A DNA stretch of 49,794 nucleotides from an uncultured Clostridia bacterium (GCA_947176425.1 CAMWQV010000001.1:1-49794); one strand, 5' to 3'. Positions 9,301 through 17,887 are shown, numbered from the stretch's first letter. The notes: a model not told the origin generated them from the letters alone. A program made the numbers and translations.

Positions 9301-9737
9301 TTGCGGCCCCCTCCCTTCTTCGCCGTTTCGCGGCGGCGCCCGATGTCATAGGTTTCGTAGACCGTGACCACCTTGGCCAGCTCCTCCGACAGTTCCCCGT
9401 GCTCCTCCACATAGTCCTTCATGGTGGACTGGAGGGTGCGGCTGTCCACCCGCTCTACGATGATGTCCCCCAGGCCCTCCTCCCGGAGGGTGTCGAGGAA
9501 GTTCACTCCGGCCTCGGCCAGAGCCTCCTCCGACCGCTTGCTGTAGATGGTCTTTTCCTGGAGGGTGAACCGGTACCCGCCCGTGGCAATGCTGGGGCAG
9601 TCATCATCCACCATCTGCTGGGCGATCTGGGCCTTCGCCGCCTCGATGGCGGCATTGTTTTCCTTGGTCTGCGCGGCCAGGGCCTCCTTCGTCTCCAGGA
9701 GACTCTGGTAGTTTTTTACCATGTCAAGCAGTTCCAT
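9297..9737 (-). CDS. Gp157-like coiled-coil phage protein
   Basis: N-terminal coiled region (SLLETKEALAAQTKENNAAIEAAKAQIAQQMVDDD) resembling siphovirus Gp157-type proteins. Confidence 0.35.
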   Translation of the reverse strand: MELLDMVKNYQSLLETKEALAAQTKENNAAIEAAKAQIAQQMVDDDCPSIATGGYRFTLQEKTIYSKRSEEALAEAGVNFLDTLREEGLGDIIVERVDSRTLQSTMKDYVEEHGELSEELAKVVTVYETYDIGRRRETAKKGGGRK

Positions 9738-9759
9738 AGTTGTCCATCCTTTCTGCGCC

Positions 9760-10002
9760 TTAAGGGCGTACTCCGTTCAGCACCCTGGCGCATCCCCAGT
9801 TAGCCGGGTTATCATCATCAATGGCAACGATGCCCGATTTGTCTTTGCTAACGGTGATGACAGGGGGCAGATACACATAGGCCATACACTTGTGCCCAAT
9901 GCAGGGCTGGAATCGCTCCCGCTCGACCGCTCTGCCGGTTATGTCATTGCTTTCTCGCTCGACCACCTTCCTGAAGGGGCAGAGCTTCGTTTTTTTGCTC
10001 AC
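9760..10002 (-). CDS. small Cys-containing phage protein
   Basis: ORF with 'CPFRK...CIGHKCMAY...NWGCARVL'. Confidence 0.45.
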   Translation of the reverse strand: MSKKTKLCPFRKVVERESNDITGRAVERERFQPCIGHKCMAYVYLPPVITVSKDKSGIVAIDDDNPANWGCARVLNGVRP

Positions 10003-10015
10003 AGATGTTCCTCCC

Positions 10016-11382
10016 TTAGAAGAATTGTCGCCAGTCGTCCACGATGGTCTTTGCCAGATCTTCCTTGGCAGCCAGCGATTTAAGGATCAGCTCATCCACC
10101 GTCTTCTCGGCCACCAGGTGGATGTATGTGCAGGGGTGCCGCTGGCCAATGCGGTGGATGCGGCTCAGGCTCTGCTCATAGGTGGCGTAGTTGAAGTTCT
10201 CCGAGTAGTACACGCAGGTGTCCGCCGCTGTCAGGGTGATGCCGGTACCCGCTGTGTCGATCTGGCCCACGAAGACCATTGTGGCCGGGTCGGTCTGGAA
10301 CTGCTGGACGATGTCGCCCCGCAGTTCCTTCTTGATGTCCCCGTAGATGGCCACAGTCTGCATCCCGTGCTTGCCGATCATGTCGGTGGCCAGCTTGATG
10401 ATCTCCATCACCTCCGGGATGAACCGGGCGAAAATCACCAGCTTTTTCTTTCCCTCCACCACATAGTCCTGGAGAATATCCGCCAGGGCGTCCAGCTTGC
10501 CGCGGCTCACCAGCTGCGGCTTCGCTGCGTCATCCTCCACCAGGAATCCCCCGGTGAATTGCTGGAGCCGGAGCAGCTTGGTCAGAACCGTAGTGGCTGT
10601 GATGGTGCCGCCGCCGTCCAGCTCCGCATAGCTGTCCCGCCGCAGCCGGTCATAGAGCGTCCGCTCCTTTTTGCTGAGAGTGATGTACCTGTTTTCAAAG
10701 GTCTGCTCCGGCAGGTCGAGCGCCTCCTCCTTGGTCACCCGGTAAGCGATGCTGTGTTCCTTCTTGATGAGTGTGTCCAGGTCGCGGTACTGCACGATCT
10801 GCTTTCGGTTGAAACCGCCCATCACGCAGTACCGGCCGCGGAAGGCGTAGAAGTTCTGGCCGAAAATGGTGGGGTCGAGGAAGCGGTACTGGCTGAAGAT
10901 GTCCACCGCCTCGTTCTGCACCGGGGTACCGGAGAGGATCATCTTGTACCGGGCCTTGTCACCCAGCTGGTGCATGGCCTTGCTCTGTGCCGCATTGTGG
11001 GTTTTGATGCGCTGGCTCTCATCCGCAATGATTAGGTCAGCGTCGAAGGCCAGGAGGCGGTCGAAGATGTCTTCCCGCCAGGTGGACTCGTAGTTGATCA
11101 CCGCCACCTTCAGCGCCTGGAAGGGGAACTTGTCCAGGTCGTCCAGGGCCTTCAGCCGGGATTTCTTGTCGCCCAGCAGCACCTTGACGGTGTACTTGAA
11201 GTCGGCGTAATCGTGGAACTCCTTCGGCCACACCGCACACACGCTGGTCGGCGCCACAATCAGCACCTTGCTGACCTTCCCCATCTGGTACCCGGCCCCG
11301 ACCGTGGCAATGGCCGTCAGGGTCTTGCCTAACCACAGCCCATCTCAAAAAGGAATCCGAACCCTTTACCTTGGGCTGTCAT
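10016..11382 (-). pseudogene. SNF2-family helicase, C-terminal part, frameshifted at Walker A
   Basis: 'VLIVAPTSVCAVWPKEFHDY...LIIADESQRIKTHNA...ILSGTPVQNE...AGTGITLTAADTCVYYSENFNYATYEQSLSRIHRIGQ'; upstream ATG at 11382 reads MTAQGKGFGFLFEMGCG then TAG, while GKTLTAIATVGAGYQMGK is in another frame. Confidence 0.8.
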
Positions 11383-12653
11383 GCGGCATCACCTCCCATC
11401 TGCTCCAACGCAGCCTTCACCGCCTGCCGGAGTTTGGCGGCCTGCTCCTCGTTGTCCTGAGCAATGCGGCCCAAGACCTCTATCATCTTCCCGTAGGTCT
11501 CCTGCCAAGTAGCCCAGCGCACCTTGAACTCGGCCACGTTGGGATCGGAAGCGGCCAGTTTCTTTTCCAGATTGCGGATCTGCTCGGCACCTTCGGCCTT
11601 GGCCTGATTCACCGCCTCGGCGGTCAGGGCATCCTTTTCCTCCTGGGTAAGCTCCCGAACCTCCGGCTCCTTGGCCTTCAGTTCGGCCAGTTCCTTTTGG
11701 GCGGTAGCGAGGGAGTCCTCGGCGGCCTTGCGCTTTTCATCGGCCTGTTTCTTGGCGTCCTTGGCCTTGTTGACCTTCTCCGTCATCTCCTCGATGGCGG
11801 CCTTCCGGGCGGCCTCCACCGCCGCTGTGTCGGCCTCGGCGGGCCGGTTCCGCAGTTCCTCCAGCTCCCGAACCAGCCGGGTGTGCTCATCCTCGGCGGC
11901 CTGGGCCGCAGTGTTGGCCTCGCTCAAGGCATCCTGAAGCCGCTGGGCTTTCTCCCGCTGCTTTTCAAGCGCCTCCTTCGTTTCCCGTGCTTCCCTGCGG
12001 GCCTCGGTCGTTTCCACATCGGCGGCAGTCAGTTTGGCCTTATAAGTACGGCTCTGATCAGACAGTTCCTCCCGGAGCCGCTCTGCCTCCTGCCGGAGCC
12101 CGCGGGCCTCATCCTCGGCAGCGGCGGCCTTTTCCTCGGCCTCATTCCTGGCCTTCAGCGCCTCGTTCAGTTCACGGGTGGTCATGTGTTCAACGTCGTT
12201 CTCGGCAGCAAACCGCGCCCGCTCCTCCTCATCCGGGATGGCAAGCAGGCTCAGCGCCTTGGAGAAGGTCAAATTCCCAAACGTCTGGGATTTCGGGACA
12301 CCGCCGAACAAACTCTGCTGGCTGTCCCCGTACTCCCGGTAGACCTTCATGAAATTCTGTGCGGCAGAGGGGGAGTAATCCAGCTCCCTCTTCAACCACG
12401 CGCCCCACTCGCCGTGGGGGAGCATAGCCTTGGCCTCCTCCAGCCGCCGCCCAATCTCAATGGCATAGCTGAGGATGATGCCCCGCGCCTGGCTCTGCAG
12501 GGTGCGGATCTCGAAAGCCACGGCCCCCGCAGTTCTGGCCGGGGGCTGGGTGCCCTCCAGGGGAGCCGGCGGGCCGCCTACCCCGTATTCCTCGCTAAGG
12601 AACTTCCCGTCGTCGGGTTCGCCCCCGACCGTCTGTACTTCCATTTCGCTCAT
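11379..12653 (-). CDS. DUF3102-like DNA-associated coiled-coil protein
   Basis: 'LSYAIEIGRRLEEAKAMLPHGEWGAWLKRELDYSPSAAQNFMKVYREYG...KSQTFGNLTFSKALSLLAIPDEER' followed by a long coiled coil. Confidence 0.7.
   Translation of the reverse strand: MSEMEVQTVGGEPDDGKFLSEEYGVGGPPAPLEGTQPPARTAGAVAFEIRTLQSQARGIILSYAIEIGRRLEEAKAMLPHGEWGAWLKRELDYSPSAAQNFMKVYREYGDSQQSLFGGVPKSQTFGNLTFSKALSLLAIPDEEERARFAAENDVEHMTTRELNEALKARNEAEEKAAAAEDEARGLRQEAERLREELSDQSRTYKAKLTAADVETTEARREARETKEALEKQREKAQRLQDALSEANTAAQAAEDEHTRLVRELEELRNRPAEADTAAVEAARKAAIEEMTEKVNKAKDAKKQADEKRKAAEDSLATAQKELAELKAKEPEVRELTQEEKDALTAEAVNQAKAEGAEQIRNLEKKLAASDPNVAEFKVRWATWQETYGKMIEVLGRIAQDNEEQAAKLRQAVKAALEQMGGDAA
12271..12294. repeat. 24-bp near-palindrome, copy 2, inside DUF3102 CDS (AAATTCCCAAACGTCTGGGATTTC)
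   Basis: Encodes K-S-Q-T-F-G-N-L on the minus strand. Confidence 0.9.
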
Positions 12654-14410
12654 GCTGCTGCTCCTTTCTTCCTGGGTAATTTCGGGTTGCCCTTCTTATC
12701 ACGCCTGCTGCCCTTTTGCAGCCAGTCCAGCCAGGTATCAATGAACTCCCGGTAGACCTCTCTCGGATCGGGTGCAAAGCGTCCCTTGGCGGTATGTACG
12801 CCCTCGTTTTTGAACCCGTGGATCTGTACCAGCTTGTTTCCGTTCATCTCAATCGTCAGCCAGGGCTCGTTGGGTTTTTTGACCTTCCGCATGAAAAGGA
12901 TGGTCGTTTTCCCCTGGACGTGGCGATCTGCATAGCCGCTCACACAATGCTGGAGTTTGCGGCCCTCTTCCAAAATCTCATCCTTGCCCATGGGAACTCG
13001 GATCACATACCCATCCATCGAAAATCCGTATTTTTTCTCCAGCTTGGCACGGAGTTTTTCGTACTCCTTTTCTGCCTTCTGGACCAGGCGGACGCGCTCG
13101 GCCTCCGCTGCCTCCCTCTGGCGCGCCCATTCCTGCTCCTGGCGCGCCCGCTCACGGGCCAGTTTTTCCCGGTGCTCCTTCGTAGCTTTATCGTGGGCCT
13201 CGCCCAGATTCCTCGGAAGGAGGACATTGTCCCGGTGGAGTTGGTAACCCATCGCCTCGGCGGCGGTCAGGTAGTCCTCCCAAAACCGCAGGGCCGATCC
13301 AATGCTCTGCATCCCTCCGTATTGGGCACATCCCACATAGCCGTCCAAATATCGAATCAGCCTTTCCGGGGCCAGATTCCACTTCTTTGCCGCTTGGAAA
13401 GTCCCTCTGACGTTCAGCCCCCTGGTCATCCATTCCACACACGCTGTCAAGGAAATGCGGCCCTTCAGCTTTTTGTGCAATTCCAAGATTTGAATGTCGC
13501 GGTTTGTACCCAGGAAAATTTTCATGTCCTGGCGGTTCAGCCCGAAGGCTTTCGCCGGGTTGGGCTCATTCCAATCGATGACTGCGGCGTGTTTCACGCC
13601 CCGGTCCACCAAATCTGTGACAACATTCTTCATCCCAGCTTTCATCAGCATCTCAATCTGCCGGGGGTAGAAACAGCAGGCGGTCAGGAACTCCAGGAGC
13701 CGGCTGCCACTCAGGTTGAAATCTGCCGCACAGCAGTAGCGGAAGGGACTCTCTTGGATCTCATCCAGTCCAATCACATCGTAGCCGATGCCATAGTCCG
13801 CATTCGCATAGAATGGAGCGTGTATGCGCCAGCGGCCTTTGGTGAGTGGACCATCCTGCTTTTCGATGTGTCCGAAGTGGCTGTTTCCGTACCAGCTGCG
13901 CGTGGTTTCCTCGGCCAGCCCTGGCCGGAAACGATACACTCCCACCAGCTTGTATGTAGGATCTCCTGCCAAGTCATAGCCCGCCGTATAGTGCTTGCTA
14001 CAGTCATAGGCCCTGGCCCACAATGCTCCCCGGTACCATCGCAGGACTACCGCCCGCCGATAGCTGGAAAGGTTTTCTCGCTTGCCGGTGTATCGCATTT
14101 CCTTCACAATGGCCGGCTTTCCGCAGAAAGGGCATTCCACGCTGGGCTTTGCAGGTTCACACCACCGATTCCTCGGTTCCCGCTGGTGGGGTTCCCACAT
14201 AACCGACATGAAGTTCCGCTCCGGCGTGGTTACCCTCATGTCCTCGATTCCCACCGTTGTGTGCTCATGGCAGCAGGTAGTCCAAATCTCCTCGGTGTAG
14301 GAGCGGCGAAAAATGTAGGTAGGGAACAGGGCGTTGATGGCCTCCAGCTCTCCATCCCGCAGGGGTGGCGCTGACTTCGCAAACCGCTCGGCTTTCTCCT
14401 GCTCTGTCAC
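12650..14410 (-). CDS. PcfJ-like protein
   Basis: 'LQHCVSGYADRHVQGKTTILFMRKVKKPNEPWLTIEMNGNKLVQIHGFKN'; likely GTG start at 14410 (VTEQEKAERF). Confidence 0.75.
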   Translation of the reverse strand: MTEQEKAERFAKSAPPLRDGELEAINALFPTYIFRRSYTEEIWTTCCHEHTTVGIEDMRVTTPERNFMSVMWEPHQREPRNRWCEPAKPSVECPFCGKPAIVKEMRYTGKRENLSSYRRAVVLRWYRGALWARAYDCSKHYTAGYDLAGDPTYKLVGVYRFRPGLAEETTRSWYGNSHFGHIEKQDGPLTKGRWRIHAPFYANADYGIGYDVIGLDEIQESPFRYCCAADFNLSGSRLLEFLTACCFYPRQIEMLMKAGMKNVVTDLVDRGVKHAAVIDWNEPNPAKAFGLNRQDMKIFLGTNRDIQILELHKKLKGRISLTACVEWMTRGLNVRGTFQAAKKWNLAPERLIRYLDGYVGCAQYGGMQSIGSALRFWEDYLTAAEAMGYQLHRDNVLLPRNLGEAHDKATKEHREKLARERARQEQEWARQREAAEAERVRLVQKAEKEYEKLRAKLEKKYGFSMDGYVIRVPMGKDEILEEGRKLQHCVSGYADRHVQGKTTILFMRKVKKPNEPWLTIEMNGNKLVQIHGFKNEGVHTAKGRFAPDPREVYREFIDTWLDWLQKGSRRDKKGNPKLPRKKGAAA

Positions 14411-14423
14411 TGCGTCCGCCTCC

Positions 14424-14813
14424 TTACAAAAAATCCTCAAGGGACAGGATCTTGCGCTCGGCCTTCGGTGCCAGCGTCGGCTTCGGCGTCGGCTCATCCT
14501 CAACCTCGACGCTGGCGCAAAGGTTGACGCTCATCTGGAACCGCACATCCGCACCAGGGAAGTAAAACTGTACCGCCCGGCGGAACGCCTCCAAGTCGGA
14601 GATCGAGCTCCCGCAGCCCTTGGCCACCGCCTTCATGCAATCCGTGAAGGTGCCGCCCTGAACCACCGCCTGGGCAAACTCCGCATCCTGGCGGCAAAAC
14701 CCGTCCAGGGCCTCGCACACGGCGTTCTTCATGGCGCTGGCGTATCTGTCGTAGCTGCCAGCCTTTTTCTCGGCCTCCAGCTTGCTTTTGGCCTGCTCAT
14801 ACCATTCGTTCAT
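14424..14813 (-). CDS. PcfK-like protein
   Basis: 'YDRYASAMKNAVCEALDGFCRQDAEFAQAVVQGGTFTDCMKAVAKGCGSSISDLEAFRRAVQFYFPGADVRFQM'. Confidence 0.75.
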   Translation of the reverse strand: MNEWYEQAKSKLEAEKKAGSYDRYASAMKNAVCEALDGFCRQDAEFAQAVVQGGTFTDCMKAVAKGCGSSISDLEAFRRAVQFYFPGADVRFQMSVNLCASVEVEDEPTPKPTLAPKAERKILSLEDFL

Positions 14814-14830
14814 AAAAAACCACCTTTCTA

Positions 14831-14937
14831 TTGCGTCCCGCCGTGAAAGGTGTTATAATTCCTCTCAGGCAAGGACATTTTTCCTGATGTTTCCCAGCCG
14901 CCTGGCCTCTCCGTGTTGCCGCATGGAGAGGCTTTTT
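14831..14937 (+). ncRNA. putative small plus-strand RNA unit (promoter to terminator)
   Basis: TTGCGT-17-TATAAT (extended TGTTATAAT) at 14831-14859; GCCTCTCC...GGAGAGGC-TTTTT at 14905-14937; no ORF between. Confidence 0.4.
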
Positions 14938-14955
14938 CATGCGCTTTTCATAGCA

Positions 14956-15684
14956 TCACCCCTTTGTATTCTGTAAGGCCAAAGTCGGCACCTCCACCCA
15001 TCGGAGTCCAGTCAGGTCGAGAGTCTCATCCTGTTCTGAAGGTAAATCGTAGTAGCATTCTGTGTGGGGGTCGTTGTACCTGGCACCCATGGCGTCAAGT
15101 TCCGCTCTCGCCCGTTGCAGAGCCTTTCTTACCCACTTGTCATCATCGAAGGTGTAGAGAAAATCGTCCGGCGCAAACACGGAAAATTCAATTGCCAGGG
15201 TACAAAAGCGCCACATGGCATCCTGCCTGTATCCGTTCGCTCTTGCCGCTGCGCTTGAACTGGGGTACGCTTCCACAACGGTCAATCCTCGGTCAATCTT
15301 CAAGACTGGTTTCCGGTTCCATCCTGCAACCTTGCGCCGCATCCGCTCCCGTGAAAGCTCCGACCGAGGGCCAATGCCGATATTGGTCAAAGCGTTATTT
15401 TCGGGATTGTCATCCTTGTGGTATGCTATCCAGCCTTGGGGGATGCTCCCCAAAAAGGTGAGGGCGACCGCCTTGCCAACCTGAACAGTCCTCTGCTTTC
15501 CCTCCCATTTAATCACGATGTGGGTGCCGTATGGGCCCCTTGTGGGGTTGAGTATGGTTGGCGTTTTAAGCCGTGCGCCCTTGCGGTGCTGATCCCGAAA
15601 AGAACGGATGCGGCCCCAATCGCTGACCTGGTACCATCCTCCATAACCAGGCAGGTCCCTCCATTCTTCCATTTGGATTGACAT
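14956..15684 (-). CDS. NUMOD4-containing HNH homing-endonuclease-like protein (HNH appears degenerate)
   Basis: 'EEWRDLPGYGGWYQVSDWGRIRSF...ALTFLGSIPQGWIAYHKDDNPENNALTNIGIG'. Confidence 0.7.
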   Translation of the reverse strand: MSIQMEEWRDLPGYGGWYQVSDWGRIRSFRDQHRKGARLKTPTILNPTRGPYGTHIVIKWEGKQRTVQVGKAVALTFLGSIPQGWIAYHKDDNPENNALTNIGIGPRSELSRERMRRKVAGWNRKPVLKIDRGLTVVEAYPSSSAAARANGYRQDAMWRFCTLAIEFSVFAPDDFLYTFDDDKWVRKALQRARAELDAMGARYNDPHTECYYDLPSEQDETLDLTGLRWVEVPTLALQNTKG

Positions 15685-15690
15685 CCATAT

Positions 15691-16023
15691 TCACCTCCAG
15701 GCCAGCTTCTTCCCACAGCGGTGGCAGAAGGAATGGTTGGGCTTGCACCGCCCGTTGCAGTCGGGGCAATGCCACACACCATCCTTCAAGAAGGCTTTCC
15801 CCGCGACCGCGTGCTTTTGCCGGAGGGCTGCGTCCTGCTTGGCCTGGAGCCGGTAATCGTGAATGATGTCCAAGGCGTCCTCTGCGGTTTTCGCCCCCTC
15901 CTCCGAAATGGCGCAAAGGATGTTGACCGCTGCCTTGCAGGTCTCCGCTGTTTCCTCCGGGCTGGCCGCCCCAATCTGGCCCAGGGTGGTGATGATGCCG
16001 TCCATGGTGATCTTGCTATCCAT
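15691..16023 (-). CDS. hypothetical protein with C-terminal zinc ribbon
   Basis: 'WHCPDCNGRCKPNHSFCHRCGKKL'. Confidence 0.55.
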   Translation of the reverse strand: MDSKITMDGIITTLGQIGAASPEETAETCKAAVNILCAISEEGAKTAEDALDIIHDYRLQAKQDAALRQKHAVAGKAFLKDGVWHCPDCNGRCKPNHSFCHRCGKKLAWR

Positions 16024-16384
16024 TTGCTACACCTCCCTTCGGTGCCGTCCACCCGAAGGTCAGCATGGCCATATTCGCGCCGCGCACCTGGTGCGCATAG
16101 AGCGGCATCTTCACCGGGTACTTGTAGAAGGGGGTCGGCTCCGGGTTCACCCGCTCCCGGTCCACCGCGTCCTGCAGGGCATGGAGCTCCCGCCACCGTT
16201 GCTCCACCGTCGGGGGGAGATGGACGATGCTGGTCAGCTTGTCCAGCAGTTCGATGTCGGCGGTTCCGTAAAGGGACTGGCTTTTCTTGTCCCACTTCAT
16301 CTTGTTCCAACTCTTGATGACGGCGAACTGCACATTGTCCACTTCCACCAGGATCAGGGTGTTGCCCTTCAGTGCCATTTTCAT
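16016..16384 (-). pseudogene. SNF2-family helicase, N-terminal part
   Basis: 'VQFAVIKSWNKMKWDKKSQSLYGTADIELLDKL...FYKYPVKMPLYAHQVRGANMAMLTFGW' resembles the N-terminal domain plus Q-motif of phage SNF2 helicases; stops before any P-loop. Confidence 0.6.
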
Positions 16385-16617
16385 CTGTACCAACCACCCT
16401 TCCTTGGTTCGCGGAGGTCGGCGATCCAGTCCAGAAGTATCCGTTTCCCGACGTAGTACATGATGGGGAGCAACAGAAGAAGATGTTCCCCGCCGAAGGT
16501 TTCCCGGCCCCACTCAGCCATGGCCTCACTTCTGCCCCACACAAACGCGGCGGCAGTTACCAGGAGCACAGCAGCCAGTTCAAAAATCACTGAGGCCAGG
16601 CTCCGTTTGTGTCTCAT
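16381..16617 (-). CDS. small membrane protein
   Basis: Two hydrophobic stretches; overlaps the downstream start. Confidence 0.45.
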   Translation of the reverse strand: MRHKRSLASVIFELAAVLLVTAAAFVWGRSEAMAEWGRETFGGEHLLLLLPIMYYVGKRILLDWIADLREPRKGGWYR

Positions 16618-16639
16618 CGGTAAAAACTCCTTTCTGCGC

Positions 16640-16861
16640 TCAGGCCCGTCGCCGGTAGGCCGTCCGAGTCGTTCTCAGCTCCGGTCTGGCCTGGTGGGTG
16701 GCCCGCGCCAAGTACTCGGCGATAGCCTCATCGGTGATCCAGACCTTGCTACCGGGTTTCCGTTGTATGTAGGCCAGCCGACCAGCGGTGCGCTCAGCGT
16801 CCAATGTTGGCAATGACATCCCCAGCTTGGCTGCGGCTTCTTTACGGGTCATCAGTGTCAT
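16640..16861 (-). CDS. excisionase-like helix-turn-helix protein, copy 1
   Basis: 'MTRKEAAAKLGMSLPTLDAERTAGRLAYIQRKPGSKVWITDEAIAEYLARA'. Confidence 0.65.
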   Translation of the reverse strand: MTLMTRKEAAAKLGMSLPTLDAERTAGRLAYIQRKPGSKVWITDEAIAEYLARATHQARPELRTTRTAYRRRA

Positions 16862-16893
16862 GCAAATTACTCCTTGTCATTTGATTGCCCAGC

Positions 16894-17103
16894 CTAACAG
16901 CCCATCGCACTGGCCAATGCGTCCTCCGCCACACCCATGGATCTGAGTCGGAAGGCGATTGTAATGCAGTCATCATTCAAGATGTTCCAGTACAATGCAC
17001 CCCCCATTGAGTTGCGGAGCTTCACGGCCTGTTTCAGCTTTTCCAAGCCTTCATCCAGGGTCGTAAACTCAAAAATTTTGAAGTTCAATTCTTTGGAGCC
17101 CAT
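16894..17103 (-). CDS. small hypothetical protein
   Basis: Complete short ORF in operon with SD-like GGAGGAATAAGC upstream. Confidence 0.4.
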   Translation of the reverse strand: MGSKELNFKIFEFTTLDEGLEKLKQAVKLRNSMGGALYWNILNDDCITIAFRLRSMGVAEDALASAMGC

Positions 17104-17130
17104 GCTTATTCCTCCTTTCGGATTCTGTAC

Positions 17131-17235
17131 TTGTCAGCCACCAGGAGGATGTGATATAATCCAACTGTGACCTTTTGTTGGTTTTCATTGGGTCGCTGCC
17201 CTGTCAGGTGTCGTTACCACTTGACGGGGCTTTTT
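17131..17235 (+). ncRNA. putative small plus-strand RNA unit (promoter to terminator)
   Basis: TTGTCA-18-TATAAT (TGATATAAT) ending 17160; GCCCTGTCA...TTGACGGGGCTTTTT stem at about 17198-17235. Confidence 0.4.
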
Positions 17236-17443
17236 GATGTCCTCATACTACGCTTGATACATCCCCTTCCCTGCCGCCCATGGGCGGCTTTCTTCATGCG
17301 CTGGACTTGGCTGTGGGCGTCTGGTCGAGGCTCTACAACTGGTCGGCCATCTCCGTGTTGCCCTTTCCACACCGATATGGTAAAATTTTGACGTGGAAAG
17401 GGGGTGATGGCGTGAAAGTCCACTATAGAGAAGGGGTGTGCAT

Positions 17444-17713
17444 ATGAGCATTCGCTTGGAGTCGAGAAAGGTTGCTGATTATTTACTTAATAAAGCAACC
17501 AAATACGGAACCTTCAAGAATACTTACCCTTTGATGTACGACGAACTTGGGGAGGTAATAGGAATCTCACCCAATGACTGCCGTCTTTTCTGCGAATATC
17601 TGGAGAGCATCGGCTGCATAAAGCTGATCGATGTCCAGAATAACGACGAAATATTCCATGAACTCAAAGTGAATCCCGCTATAGTAGATTTCCTCGAAAA
17701 AGACCTTAGCTGA
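17444..17713 (+). CDS. small moron, hypothetical
   Basis: ORF with promoter TTGCCC-17-TAAAAT upstream (ACCGATATGGTAAAAT) and SD-like GAAGGGGTG. Confidence 0.5.
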   Translation: MSIRLESRKVADYLLNKATKYGTFKNTYPLMYDELGEVIGISPNDCRLFCEYLESIGCIKLIDVQNNDEIFHELKVNPAIVDFLEKDLS

Positions 17714-17887
17714 TTTTGAACACTCGATAGAGTACCTTTGCAATCTCCGGCAGAGCCGCAATCTCTGCCGGAGTTGCGTTTTCATTAGCCGTCACGCGAT
17801 GCACAAATTGGACGAGATCATCCGTAACGGCCGCAAGCTGCTTGTCTGTCGGGCTGAACTCCGACCGAGGTTCACCTAATGCTCCCA
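17706..17887 (-). CDS. small hypothetical protein
   Basis: Start refined to MGALGEPRSEF. Confidence 0.35.

Noticed and set aside
12716-14374. Plus-strand ORF of 552 aa
   Set aside because: Antisense to pcfJ-like gene, no promoter/SD and no domain signal.
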